DNA of 64,000 bases from Roseateles amylovorans. Its GTDB lineage: Bacteria; Pseudomonadota; Gammaproteobacteria; Burkholderiales; Burkholderiaceae_C. Made by a program: the position numbers and the translations under genes. The stretch lies in assembly GCF_025398155.2 (NCBI RefSeq), contig NZ_CP104562.2, positions 5,642,001-5,706,000 of the forward strand, read 5' to 3'. Below the pieces are notes generated by a model. The model was not told where the DNA came from, did not search any database, and worked only from the letters and a program-made list of their open reading frames with translations. Below, one piece after another: positions 44,003-53,376 of this stretch (positions are counted from its first letter, which is position 1; each line of letters starts with the position of its first letter).

Positions 44003-44680
44003 ATGAAACCCGCGCGCACGGTCATTCACAGAAGCCCCCATCGGAAGGTCGGGGCTATCCACGCGCCCTGGTTTCAGCCCGAGCCGATTCACTACGAATC
44101 CGATCTGGAGAGGGGGGCCGTGGAAGTGATGTTGCTGATGCCTATGGCCAGGCAGATCCGCCATCAACCCATGACCTTGAACTACGAGCTCGATGGTGGC
44201 CTTCACCGGTACACCCCCGATTTTCAGGTCACCTTTGTCGATGGGCAGGAGATCGTGGTCGAGGTCAAAGCCGAACGCTTCGTCGATGAGCACCGGGGGA
44301 AGTTTGATCGGTGTGCATCTCAGTTGTTGTCCGGCGGAATCGACTTCTTCGTGTGCACCGACTTGTCCCTCGACGACGAGCGTATCGGGCGTGCCTGCGC
44401 ACTTCGCGATGCCGCCCGACGCGCCGCACCGCCAGAGGCGGTGTCGACCCTTCTTCGATGGGTTCAAGAGGCCGGCCGGCTCCAGATCGGCGAGTCGCTT
44501 GAAGCGGGCATCGATCTCAGAGTCGTCATGCACGCAGTCGGAAGGCGCCTGCTGACCGTCGGCCCCGAGTTGGATCTGGCATCTGTGAATTGGCTCCAAC
44601 TCATGGAGCCGGAAGATGGGGATCTATGTTGTAGCAGTTGGCTTGGTAGTGCGCGATGGACAGAGAACATGGCGCTTTGA
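44003..44680 (+). CDS. tnsA: TnsA-like transposon endonuclease
   Basis: 225 residues. TnsA cuts the 5' ends of the transposon so that it moves by cut-and-paste. The nuclease fold is visible: HYESDLERGAVEVMLL (Glu32/Glu36), HRYTPDFQV (Asp73) and IVVEVKAE (Glu87, Lys89). The C-terminal ~110 residues, which would contact TnsB and TnsC, are shorter than in Tn7 TnsA. It overlaps tnsB by 65 bases. Presence of TnsA separates this element from Tn5053-type relatives, which replicate. Confidence 0.9.
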   Translation: MKPARTVIHRSPHRKVGAIHAPWFQPEPIHYESDLERGAVEVMLLMPMARQIRHQPMTLNYELDGGLHRYTPDFQVTFVDGQEIVVEVKAERFVDEHRGKFDRCASQLLSGGIDFFVCTDLSLDDERIGRACALRDAARRAAPPEAVSTLLRWVQEAGRLQIGESLEAGIDLRVVMHAVGRRLLTVGPELDLASVNWLQLMEPEDGDLCCSSWLGSARWTENMAL

Positions 44681-46628
44681 ACGCGCTCTCGACGACGAGA
44701 GAAAGACCGTCGTCTTTCTCGATGAACTGACCCACGCACCTCGCACCATGTCCCTGGCGGAGCTGCACCGCCTGGTGGACTCCGGCCGGCTGAGCGTCGA
44801 CCGCGGCGATTCGCCCTCGCTGCTGCGAACTACAGGACGACCCGCCGCTCTGATCTCGACCGTTGAAGACCTGAGGCCGGACGTCAGGGCTGAGATAGAG
44901 CGTCGGCATCGCTATTTGCTTTACCTCAGGAAGCTCGGCATCACGCGTGGGCAGAGGAAGCGCATTACCCAGGCGATCGATCGTCTTGCAGGCAAGCTGC
45001 CGCTCCAAGCGGCGGGCAAGGAAGCCTTGGATCCCAGGCCGCCAAGCGCCTCGGCGGTCATGGACTGGATGCGTCGCTCGGAGTTGAGCGGAGGAAATCT
45101 CGCGGCACTTGTCCATCGATCTTCAATCCGAATCTCCGGCCCACGCGCCAACCCTCGGGTCAGGGAGGCCGCACAGGATCTGATCGGCGACCACTATCTC
45201 CAAAGAAAACGGCCCGTGCTGACTGAGACCAAGCTTCTCATCGATCGCAAGCTGTCGGCGCTCGCGCAAGCGGGCGAAGTTCCGCATGACGAAGCCCGCA
45301 TCAGCATGTCGACGGTCAAACGCATGGTGCTGGCGGTTCCCCCATTTGAGCGAGACGTGGCCAGATTCGGCCCAGCCTACGCGAAGAATAAATGGCGCTA
45401 CTCGCTCGCTGGTCTGAGAGTCACCCGTCCGTTGGAGCGCTATGAAATCGACCACACCATCCTCGACGTGGTTGTCATTGACGATACGTCAGGTATGCCG
45501 CTTGGGCGGCCGACCATCACACTCATCGTTGATTCCTTCAGCGGGTACGTCGCCGGCTTTTTCATCAGCTTCTGGGGCGCGGGCCTCGCCTCAGCGCTTG
45601 CTGCCCTCAAAGTAGCGATCGCTCCCAAGCACGATGTGACAGCCGACCAGGGTCTTGGCCAACCATGGCTGCCCTACGGAATTCCCATGCTGATTGTGGC
45701 GGACAACGGTCTGGAGTTCCACTCGCCGCAGTTCCACGCCGTCGCCATGCATCTGGGGACCGACCTTGAGTTCTGCCCGACTCGGCAGCCGTGGTTCAAA
45801 CCAGTTGTTGAGCGGACGCTTGGAACGCTCAACCTCTACCTACCCGCGTCCGGCCGCGTGGAGAAGCCCCGAAACAACTACCTCCCGCTTAGGGCCGACA
45901 AGACTGCGGCCATCACCTTTGGGGCACTGTGCCGAGGGATCTTGAAGGCGGTTGTAGAAATCCTTCCGTTTGAGCGCAATGCAAGGACGCTGTGCAGGCC
46001 GTTCGAGAAGTTCTCGGAAGGCATGGAGGGACTGCTTCCGCCATCTCTTCCGACAAGCACAGAGGAGCTGAATCTGATCGTGGCGCAGTCCGACACAGCC
46101 ACGGTCAACCATGAAGGGGTCGTCAAAAACTACCTGCGCTACCACTCCGATGGCCTTAGGGACCTACAACGCGCTACGGGGGCCAAATTCTCGACAACCA
46201 TCAAGTTGGATCCCAACGACATCAGCAAGCTGTACGTCAGGGATCCGGTGTCTGGCGCCTGGCTTTGCGTACCCAGTTGCCGCCCGGAGTACACGACTGG
46301 TCTGTCCATCGTGCAGCACAAGGCCATCCGAGCAAGGGTCAAAGGTGATCTCAACCAAAGGAACGCCGATGAGATGCTGATCCGATCGAAGCTCGAGCTC
46401 ATAGACGAATGGAACACCCAGCACATCCGAGGACGGCGGCTCAAGCCAACCCAGCTGCGTGGTCTCGCGCAACTGACTTCCGGGCACGTTCTAGGACCAA
46501 AGCCAGAGCGCGGTCTGGCCGGAGGTGATTCTCAGCCGCGCTTGATCACCGAGTCTGAGCTCAGGCCGATGCCAACGGACATCCCTACGTTCGAACCTAT
46601 AGCCCTCCGTCGTCGTGATGCGCGCTAA
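44616..46628 (+). CDS. tnsB: TnsB-like DDE transposase
   Basis: 670 residues, close to Tn7 TnsB. N-terminal DNA-binding helices (~80-240, RRHRYLLYLRKLGITRGQRKRI, MSTVKRMV) precede a retroviral-integrase-type core with YEIDHT (first Asp, ~277), IVADNGLEF (second Asp, ~362) and VVERTLGTLN (Glu, ~399). A Mu-transposase-like beta domain follows (DPNDISKLYV). TnsB binds the terminal repeats and joins the 3' ends to the target. The long overlap with tnsA and the short one with tnsC mark a single operon. Confidence 0.93.
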   Translation: MGIYVVAVGLVVRDGQRTWRFERALDDERKTVVFLDELTHAPRTMSLAELHRLVDSGRLSVDRGDSPSLLRTTGRPAALISTVEDLRPDVRAEIERRHRYLLYLRKLGITRGQRKRITQAIDRLAGKLPLQAAGKEALDPRPPSASAVMDWMRRSELSGGNLAALVHRSSIRISGPRANPRVREAAQDLIGDHYLQRKRPVLTETKLLIDRKLSALAQAGEVPHDEARISMSTVKRMVLAVPPFERDVARFGPAYAKNKWRYSLAGLRVTRPLERYEIDHTILDVVVIDDTSGMPLGRPTITLIVDSFSGYVAGFFISFWGAGLASALAALKVAIAPKHDVTADQGLGQPWLPYGIPMLIVADNGLEFHSPQFHAVAMHLGTDLEFCPTRQPWFKPVVERTLGTLNLYLPASGRVEKPRNNYLPLRADKTAAITFGALCRGILKAVVEILPFERNARTLCRPFEKFSEGMEGLLPPSLPTSTEELNLIVAQSDTATVNHEGVVKNYLRYHSDGLRDLQRATGAKFSTTIKLDPNDISKLYVRDPVSGAWLCVPSCRPEYTTGLSIVQHKAIRARVKGDLNQRNADEMLIRSKLELIDEWNTQHIRGRRLKPTQLRGLAQLTSGHVLGPKPERGLAGGDSQPRLITESELRPMPTDIPTFEPIALRRRDAR

Positions 46629-47568
46629 AAAAAATGAAGACGACCGTGAGGACGAGCATTTCAGAGATGCCGTCGCCCGCCGCCAATCCTTGTACTCCGC
46701 GGAAGCGCTGAGGCGCGGAGCGGCCGTGGATGAGGCCATCGCAATGCACCCTCAGTTCCTAGCTGGACTCAATGCTATTGATCGGGCATTCCAGCTCGGC
46801 CGAGCCTTGTCAACGCCGACGGGCGTCTGCATCGTCGGCCCTGCTGGGGTTGGAAAATCCACCTTGCTGGAGTACTTCCTTGCCTCTTTGCCACCCAACG
46901 ACCTCTTCGAGGCTGGACGCGGTGCGATCCGCATTCGCATGCCGAAGAGTCCCATTCTCGGTTCGACGATTGAGGCGATCCTTTCTGCCCTTCGCTACCC
47001 ATTCCCGAAGACAAACAACGCCCAGATCGCTATCAAGCGCCAGAACTCACTAGACGCGCTGCGGCAGTACCGCACGCATGTCCTCCTCGTTGACGAGGCC
47101 CACAACCTTTGTCGCCCCACAACTTCCAAGGGGGCATGTGGTGACGAGGGAACGCCCGTGACCGAATATCTCCGACAGATCGTAGACCATCGAGTGGGGC
47201 TTGTGCTCTGCGGCGGAGCAGGGCTGCTACAGCTTCAGGATCGCGATAAGTACTTGCATAGCCGCTGCGCGTCGGCCGTCGAATTCAAGCGATTCGATTA
47301 CGACCGTGATTGGATGAGCGTCATCAGTCAATTGGTGTCTCAATGCCCCGAGCACGGCATGGCGACGCTGCTGTCGCACGCCAATTCGGACCGCCTGCAA
47401 CGTGCGACCCGCGGAAGCCTGCGTTGGTTGAAGATGCTTGTCATCGAAGCCGTCCTGATTTCTACGGACAAGGGTAGGACGGAACTCGCCGACGAAGATC
47501 TGCGGGCAGCGTTTGATCGAGCGCTTGCCGGGCTACAGGGCCTAGCGAACCCTTGGAGGGACAAGTGA
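46618..47568 (+). CDS. tnsC: TnsC-like AAA+ ATPase
   Basis: 316 residues from ATG 46618; a GTG one codon earlier is also possible. Walker A GPAGVGKST (~74-82) and Walker B HVLLVDEAH (~155-163) are intact. TnsC rings connect the target selector (TniQ) to TnsAB. It begins inside the end of tnsB, and its second to sixth codons run through eight consecutive A bases (46625-46632), a possible slippage site. The C-terminal lid (ATRGSLRWLKMLVIEAVL) is typical of TnsC/TniB. Confidence 0.93.
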   Translation: MRAKKNEDDREDEHFRDAVARRQSLYSAEALRRGAAVDEAIAMHPQFLAGLNAIDRAFQLGRALSTPTGVCIVGPAGVGKSTLLEYFLASLPPNDLFEAGRGAIRIRMPKSPILGSTIEAILSALRYPFPKTNNAQIAIKRQNSLDALRQYRTHVLLVDEAHNLCRPTTSKGACGDEGTPVTEYLRQIVDHRVGLVLCGGAGLLQLQDRDKYLHSRCASAVEFKRFDYDRDWMSVISQLVSQCPEHGMATLLSHANSDRLQRATRGSLRWLKMLVIEAVLISTDKGRTELADEDLRAAFDRALAGLQGLANPWRDK

Positions 47569-48503
47569 CGGGCCTTCCGCTAAAGCCGCCACCGGCCAAC
47601 GAGGAGTCTGCAGCGGGCTACATGCTCCGGTTGCTTGCCGCCAATGGCGCGTCTCTTCGCGAACTGCGCGCTAACCGAAGCGTCACCTCAAGCGACCTGT
47701 CATCCCAGCTGGCCAGCTTGGCCGGAGTCGCGCCTGAGTGGTTTCGGCACAGACTGCCGACCGCCTTGATCAGTGACGGCTGGCTTGAGGTCGAGATCTT
47801 CGGTATGCGATGGCGCGAACCATGGCTATTGAGAGGGACAAGGCATCAAGTGTGCGCAGCCTGCTTGTCAGAGCGCGGCTTCGCGTCCAGGGCATGGGAC
47901 TTGATTGCATATCCAGCGTGCCACATCCACCACGTCGTGCTGCAGGACCGATGCATCCGCTGCGGCGGAGCGATCCGAGACGATCGCCCTGCGTTGGCTG
48001 TCTGCAGTTGCGGGGCGGTTCTTGGCTACGCCGACGCCGAGTCCGTTCCTGCGGCACCCGATGTCGTGGCCTGGTGCGCAAGGATGGCCTCGGCCCTAGA
48101 GCTCGAGTTCCACTGCGCCTCAGCAGACCCATTCGGCTTCGAAAGATGGTTCGGAGGCACGAGTCCTGATGGTGCATATCGGCTTGTTTTAGCGTTCGCA
48201 GGAGGGGACCAGGCCTTCCGCCATGCCCTCATAGCCTCGCAGAGATCTTGGCTCCCTTCGTCAGCGGCGCACGACCTTATCCATCGCGGCTTGGATGGCC
48301 TTCGTCGGACGACCCCGCGGCCAAGTTCGGAACGACAGGCCATCGTTGACGCCCTTGCGGAACAGCAGTTGGCGGGCATCACCCATTGGGACCGAGCGAT
48401 CGCGGGAAAGGAGCTATCCCGTTTGGCACTGCGCCCGCGCCGCAGGCTTGATGGGTCGCGCGCCGCATCCCAACTCAGCCTATTTGATCCGGAGCGCCCT
48501 TGA
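47565..48503 (+). CDS. tniQ: TniQ family target-selection protein (first copy)
   Basis: 312 residues using the GTG at 47565, which overlaps the tnsC stop (GTGA) and follows GGAGGG. The TniQ zinc module is present: VCAACLSERG, then PACHIHHVVLQDRCIRCGGAI and ALAVCSCGAVL. An N-terminal SAAGYMLRLLAANG is the family start. TniQ proteins recruit TnsC to a target; long forms (TnsD) recognise a fixed chromosomal site. The target of this one is unknown. Confidence 0.88.
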   Translation: MTGLPLKPPPANEESAAGYMLRLLAANGASLRELRANRSVTSSDLSSQLASLAGVAPEWFRHRLPTALISDGWLEVEIFGMRWREPWLLRGTRHQVCAACLSERGFASRAWDLIAYPACHIHHVVLQDRCIRCGGAIRDDRPALAVCSCGAVLGYADAESVPAAPDVVAWCARMASALELEFHCASADPFGFERWFGGTSPDGAYRLVLAFAGGDQAFRHALIASQRSWLPSSAAHDLIHRGLDGLRRTTPRPSSERQAIVDALAEQQLAGITHWDRAIAGKELSRLALRPRRRLDGSRAASQLSLFDPERP

Positions 48504-49432
48504 TGCAGACGCATAAGTCCACCATCGTCACCTACACAGACAGCTCAAGCTCTGGGGAAGGCGCGGGCAGCTCAACGAACATGGAGCGGTCGAACGGTTC
48601 TGGATCAACGGCGGACTCGATCCGACAGTTGCTGCGAGAGCTCGGAGCCGTCCCAAAGCCGGCGCCGTTCGAGTCACCTAGCTCTTGGCTCACACGCATC
48701 GCCTTATCGCAAGGCGTCAGCGTTCAAGCTCTCTCGCGGTCACTGAATTTATCGTCACGGGTAGGAGACTTTGATCTCCACTTCGCGCAATCTGTAGGAG
48801 TCGCCCCCAAGGACTCTCAAACGCTGCGAGCGCTCCCGCCATCTCTTGCAATTTTCTGGGCACTCCATGAGCCTCGACGGAAGACCTCTCGCCATCTCCT
48901 CTATCCGTGCGCATCAGGAGAGCGATCACGGGCTGTCTACCGATTTTGTCCTCAGTGCTTGGCACAGTGTTCCAGCCGGGCGTTCCCTGCGCATTGGCGC
49001 TTCCGCGTATACCGCATGTGTGTTCACCACCGATGCCTGCTAGAGGATCGGTGCCAGGCTTGCAGCGCATTAGTCATGCTCCCAGTCAGCCCAACGATAG
49101 TCAGCATAACAAGCTCCTATCAGACGGCGCGTGTGGCCAGCCTGGCGTACTGCCGCCGATGCGGCGCGTCGCTGCTTCCGCATTCAGGACACAGTCCGAA
49201 TGAACCGCAGAAGGCCGAGTGCTCAGACGACACGCTTCAGCGCTGGTGGGATGCGAGCACCAAGATCCATCGACTTCTTTGCACGGATAGTCTTCCGATC
49301 GATCTAGAGCTTCCGTACGAGAGCCCACCAATCAAGGAAAAGTCGACACGGCCCAAGCAACCAAGCCGACCATCCAAGTCGCTGCTCGACAGTCTTCCCT
49401 ATCCAGTGCGACTTCCAAGACGGACTGTTTGA
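48503..49432 (+). CDS. Second TniQ family protein
   Basis: 309 residues; the ATG overlaps the first tniQ stop. After ~40 low-complexity residues (Ser/Gly-rich) comes FESPSSWLTRIALSQG, a TniQ-type start, then RFCPQCLAQ, HWRFRVYRMCVHHRCLLEDRCQACSAL and YCRRCGASLLP, which form the zinc ribbons. It is clearly diverged from its neighbour. Two TniQ proteins in one element suggest two target pathways, as in Tn7-like and some CRISPR-linked elements; no CRISPR array is seen here. Confidence 0.82.
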   Translation: MQTHKSTIVTYTDSSSSGEGAGSSTNMERSNGSGSTADSIRQLLRELGAVPKPAPFESPSSWLTRIALSQGVSVQALSRSLNLSSRVGDFDLHFAQSVGVAPKDSQTLRALPPSLAIFWALHEPRRKTSRHLLYPCASGERSRAVYRFCPQCLAQCSSRAFPAHWRFRVYRMCVHHRCLLEDRCQACSALVMLPVSPTIVSITSSYQTARVASLAYCRRCGASLLPHSGHSPNEPQKAECSDDTLQRWWDASTKIHRLLCTDSLPIDLELPYESPPIKEKSTRPKQPSRPSKSLLDSLPYPVRLPRRTV

Positions 49433-49780
49433 CGAGCGTGACGACAGGACCTGTTCTGGCTAAGCTGCTGTGCCTGCACTGCGGAACCCACGCAACTTCC
49501 TTGAGCTGATCCTTCATCGAAACGGTCGAAATCAACGCGGGGATTAACGGCACGATTGCAGCCTCCGGGCCGTTGTTCTCCCCAGCCGGTGGCGCCCGTG
49601 ATCTCGCAGCCGGTGGCGTAGTGCTCGCGGAGAGCTCAATGCAGCGATTCTCGGACGATGGCCGCCGCAGCACTGTGAGCGTGATGATCTTGATGAAGCC
49701 CGTTTTTGCGCCTTCGGCTTCGGCTGCCTCCATCAGCCGTCGCGAATCTGCCGTTCAGAGTCCTACGAGGAGAAATTCCA

Positions 49781-49993
49781 ATGGCAAGCTCCGCCACAAA
49801 CCCGCCTACCGCAAGCTCGAAAGAACGAGCCCTCGACGAAGACCACGCCGAGATATCAGAGCTGGCATGTCGCGACGCTGCGGCGCGCATCTCATGGCAG
49901 GTCGGCAAAGGTTTGACCGAAAACATGGCTCGCCTTGCGACGGACGCGGCACTTCGAGATGCCTTGACAGCTCGGTACTCGTCAAAGTCATAA
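49781..49993 (+). CDS. Small hypothetical cargo protein
   Basis: 70 residues; ATG 49781 with GAGGAG eight bases upstream, a strong ribosome site. The sequence (ERALDEDHAEISELACRDAA, WQVGKGLTENMARLATDAAL) is helical and acidic. Not recognised. The 348 bases between tniQ2 and this gene (49433-49780) contain a twice-repeated CAGCCGGTGGCG near 49580-49618 and no other gene. Confidence 0.5.
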   Translation: MASSATNPPTASSKERALDEDHAEISELACRDAAARISWQVGKGLTENMARLATDAALRDALTARYSSKS

Positions 49994-50038
49994 GCGATTT
50001 CCATAACTAGCTGCGGAGGCTACCGGCGTGCCGGGCGT

Positions 50039-50054
50039 GCCGGGCATGCCCGGC
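50039..50054. repeat. Perfect 16-bp palindrome GCCGGGCATGCCCGGC
   Basis: It follows a CCGGCGTGCCGGGCGT run and sits between convergent genes (49781 plus, 50294 minus), so it may serve as a bidirectional terminator, although there is no long T run. The rest of 49994-50293 holds a Gly/Gln-coding open frame on the minus strand without ribosome site. Confidence 0.5.
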
Positions 50055-50293
50055 CTGCTTTGCGCCAGCGTCAAGTCGTTGTGAGCGTCCCATGACTGCG
50101 GGCGCTGATCACGATTGACCGGCGCGCTTGCCCGCCCTGACCGCCTTGCTGGTCCTGACCGGAAGGCGGCTCCGCAGCGTTTGCAGACGGTCGTGCTTCC
50201 AATCTGGAGCGGCCGCTGTCGGCCAGTTCGATGTCATTGAGTCGCGATTGCCGCCATGGAATGTCTATGCGGCTGGCAATTTCTCTCCTCAGC

Positions 50294-50692
50294 TCAGCGC
50301 GCGGCGTCAAGGCGCCGATGGATCAGTGATGCCAGCGACAGGAGGTCTTCGGCGCCCTCTTTGCTCATAGTCCACAAAATCCATGCCTCGTGCGCGACAG
50401 GGATCCGGAACATCCCGAACGTACCCTTGATCAGATTCGCGAACCCTGCCTGCTCGCTACGCTGGCTGTCGGTCTCAAGCCCATTTATCGCTAGCTCTGG
50501 TGTCGAACCACCTAGCGCGGCGTCCACCAGTTTTCCGCCATCGTCGGTCAGGCCAGTCGTAGTGCGCAGCTTGTCGGCGATGCTCTTGGCCGCCTCCAGC
50601 ACGGCATGGAAGTAGTTGTCGGCGACGAACTCCGCACGGCAGAAGCGCAGGACGGCCTCCAGCTCGCTCTGCGCAAACAATTGTTCTGCCAT
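50294..50692 (-). CDS. Ymh/TIGR02391-like HEPN protein
   Basis: 132 residues; AGGAGGG lies seven bases before the ATG at 50690-50692. The ending GTFGMFRIPVAHEAWILWTM and DLLSLASLIHRRLD match the Ymh family (FRNPxAHE), where R-x4-H (RIPVAH) is the HEPN active motif. The family typically has ~130 C-terminal residues like these, sometimes behind an N-terminal domain that is absent here. It is associated with abortive infection and restriction islands. A stand-alone small copy. Confidence 0.75.
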   Translation of the reverse strand: MAEQLFAQSELEAVLRFCRAEFVADNYFHAVLEAAKSIADKLRTTTGLTDDGGKLVDAALGGSTPELAINGLETDSQRSEQAGFANLIKGTFGMFRIPVAHEAWILWTMSKEGAEDLLSLASLIHRRLDAAR

Positions 50693-50959
50693 AACTCCCT
50701 CCTACAAATTTCAAAGTATGCGAGGCTCTCCCTAGATTCGGCGCTCCGGACAGTCTCAAATCGGCGCTGCAGGCAGTAAGCGCGGGCCGCCAAATCACCT
50801 ATTGAACGCCAACAAGCCGGCACCAACTACCCTTCGGATGGGCTACCGCCTTTTCGGAGTCGCTTCCGAGCAATAGGCGTTGTCGTACGGCGGGCCCCGC
50901 AGCTATCGACACGGAGCGCCCTAGTCGGCCGCTCGTCCCGCCCCCATCCCCCGCGCGGA

Positions 50960-53308
50960 ATGCTCTCTGGCCCGCACTGTGCATCGAATAAGCTTGTAGG
51001 GAGCGCGGCGCTTCAGCAGCGCCCACACCGGTTTTCCGCCGGCCCGGATCGTGTACGCACCATAACGAGACGACTTTTGACGACGCCTCAAGCCACACAA
51101 GATGTAGAAGATGTCCGAGCGGCCATAGCAGCGGCGAAGCTGACGCGGATCTACTACTTCTTCCCGCATGCAGTGCAGGACATGCAGCGGAATAGCCCGC
51201 TCGGGTGGTACTCACCGGGCCTGCTTGACGCTGCAGGTCCGTTCAGGCTGATCAGTGCGATGCCGATGGATGTTCGAGAACCCCACTCGAGCGTGACCGA
51301 CGTCCTGGTGAACCGCCTTGGCGGTATTACGTGGCCGACGCTGATCCCAATCCAGATCGACTCGTTTGCAGCGGCCCTGGATCTGCTGGCCGCCGTCTTT
51401 TGCGTCTGTGTCACAACCGATCCGGATGTCGCGCTCGTGACCGACCAGATCTTCGCTGGCCGACGCACACCAGTTCTCCACATTTCTTCCGTCGGCGCGC
51501 CGGGCCGTAAGCCGCTAGCCGGTGTCACGGCGGAAGTGATCGCTGAGTACGTGAGGCAAGTTCTCGATTCGCTCTCCGCGAGAGGGGAAGGCAAGGATTT
51601 CGTCAAAGCCACCAGAGCGATGCTCACGCAGGCCCCGCGTCGGAAGCCGAAGAAACACTACCTGTGTGTCGGCCATCACAACGTCACCGCGCCTAACGAG
51701 CTTGCCCTGGCCGCCTTCGGCTACAAGTTTACCCGCGAGCGCGCGATCTCTCGGCCAATTCAGGAGCTTGATGGCGATCCAACGAAACGCTACGTGACGG
51801 CGATTTGCACCTCGACGGATGCGATTCTTGCCGAGCGCGATCAACTGCTCAGCGCAAAGGTGCCTGGTCTTGTTGATCACCGGTTGATCTTGGCCGTCGC
51901 CAGCACGTACTGGGGGCATTTCAGACAGTGGAGGCAACTGGCGCGTAGCGTCGATGCAACCGACCGCCACGAGTTCCGCCGCGCGCTCGCATCCGTCATC
52001 CAAGCGCAAACCTACTTCCAGCAGATCCAGTTTGACGAGGACCACGAGCCAGTCATCTCCCGATATCAGCGAATGTTGAGCTCGATGTGGGCCACTGATT
52101 TGAACGCACTCACGGCAGCGTTAGGCCTCATGTCCAGCGCAACGCTCTGCCCGGTCGTGCGGCTAGAGCCACGACTGAATCAGGTCAGAGGCGACGTCAT
52201 TGCCTTGGCCCATTGCATTCGAGCGCAGGTTGGCACACACCATGCGTGGAAGGTTGCGCGGCTGACAGAACGTCTTGGCGCGAAGGCGCGCTCGCTTGTC
52301 AACGAAGAATTTCTCAAGCGAATCGACGCGCCAGAGAAGGCTTGCATCGAAGGCATCAAGCTCGTCACAGACCTACCGTTGGAGCTCATGCCGTCGAACG
52401 GAATTCCAATTGGTCTGCGGTTCGACACGTCTCGGCTTTCGCCGTTCCCCGGCAACTTGTTCTGGGGTACGAACATGGCCCCACCGGTGCATCTCCCGGT
52501 CTCGGCCTTCCATAACGTGCTGATCATCAGATCGTTCAGCGATGACGACCCTATCCGCTGTGTGCTTGAACAGGCCTTGGAGACGTTTGCCGGTGGCGGA
52601 TTCACGCATGTGAAGTACCGCTTCGTAGACGTCAGCACTGAGGCCGAGTTCATAGAGACGATTCAGGCTTTCGACGGTGCTGTCATGATTTTTGACGGGC
52701 ATGGTCGCTATGACACCGACCTTGGGATGGGAAGCCTAGTCGTCGGTGGGGCACCCTTGGACATGTGGGCTCTCAAGCGCAAGTGCCAGTTGCCGCCGGT
52801 GGTCATGTTCAGCGCATGCGATACCCAACCCATCGATGGTAGCCATAGCTCCGTCGCGACTGCTGCGCTAGCGTGCGGCGCCAGGGCCGTGTTGGCGACC
52901 ATGTTTCCGGTCAACGCCAAGGACTCCGCCCTTATGCTGGCACGAACCCTCTACCGGTTAGACGCGTTCCTTCCCTTCGCGGTCAAGATATTCCCCATGC
53001 TCACGTGGCGCCACGTAGTGTCAGGCATGCTCCGGATGAGCCACACGACAGAATCCGCGAGGTCGCTCGACAAGCGTGCGCATCTCGGCCTGACAGAGGG
53101 CGCGTTCCGGCGGATTCAACTGGTCGCAAACAACACGATCAACTCCTGGAACCCTGCCTGGCACAGAAAATGGATTGAGGCGATAGCAGCTGAAGCTCAG
53201 CGGACGCCTGGCGAGATCGAGGCCTTACTTGTCAAGCACGTCGGTCTTACCGAGTCGATGAGGTACGTCCAGCTTGGCATCCCTGAGCGGATCTATATCA
53301 CACCCTAG
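50960..53308 (+). CDS. CHAT-domain caspase-like protease
   Basis: Up to 782 residues; the true start is uncertain (a TTG near 51075 in ACTTTTGACGACGCC is an alternative). The C-terminal CHAT peptidase is clear: GAVMIFDGHGRYDTDLG with the catalytic His (~579), then PPVVMFSACDTQPIDGSH with the catalytic Cys (~617) and ALACGARAVLATMFPVNA. The N-terminal ~500 residues are unrecognised and may sense infection. CHAT proteases act in bacterial immunity, for example in caspase-like and gasdermin systems. The next gene, 68 bases downstream, encodes a nuclease, so protease activation of a nuclease is a fair hypothesis. Confidence 0.8.
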   Translation: MLSGPHCASNKLVGSAALQQRPHRFSAGPDRVRTITRRLLTTPQATQDVEDVRAAIAAAKLTRIYYFFPHAVQDMQRNSPLGWYSPGLLDAAGPFRLISAMPMDVREPHSSVTDVLVNRLGGITWPTLIPIQIDSFAAALDLLAAVFCVCVTTDPDVALVTDQIFAGRRTPVLHISSVGAPGRKPLAGVTAEVIAEYVRQVLDSLSARGEGKDFVKATRAMLTQAPRRKPKKHYLCVGHHNVTAPNELALAAFGYKFTRERAISRPIQELDGDPTKRYVTAICTSTDAILAERDQLLSAKVPGLVDHRLILAVASTYWGHFRQWRQLARSVDATDRHEFRRALASVIQAQTYFQQIQFDEDHEPVISRYQRMLSSMWATDLNALTAALGLMSSATLCPVVRLEPRLNQVRGDVIALAHCIRAQVGTHHAWKVARLTERLGAKARSLVNEEFLKRIDAPEKACIEGIKLVTDLPLELMPSNGIPIGLRFDTSRLSPFPGNLFWGTNMAPPVHLPVSAFHNVLIIRSFSDDDPIRCVLEQALETFAGGGFTHVKYRFVDVSTEAEFIETIQAFDGAVMIFDGHGRYDTDLGMGSLVVGGAPLDMWALKRKCQLPPVVMFSACDTQPIDGSHSSVATAALACGARAVLATMFPVNAKDSALMLARTLYRLDAFLPFAVKIFPMLTWRHVVSGMLRMSHTTESARSLDKRAHLGLTEGAFRRIQLVANNTINSWNPAWHRKWIEAIAAEAQRTPGEIEALLVKHVGLTESMRYVQLGIPERIYITP

Positions 53309-53376
53309 AGAAATTCGGCTGAAAGACGGAGGCAGGGGGCACCGGGATGCAAGAATGACGCTGAACAGGAGGAACC

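Noticed and set aside
43858..50293. Search for a CRISPR array or cas genes that would make this a CRISPR-associated transposon
   Set aside because: No regularly spaced repeats and no Cas protein were found inside 36849-54526; the repeats present are end sites and operators.
50071..50310. 79-codon minus-strand frame after the Ymh-type gene
   Set aside because: Starts at TTG without ribosome site and encodes a Gln/Gly low-complexity tail.
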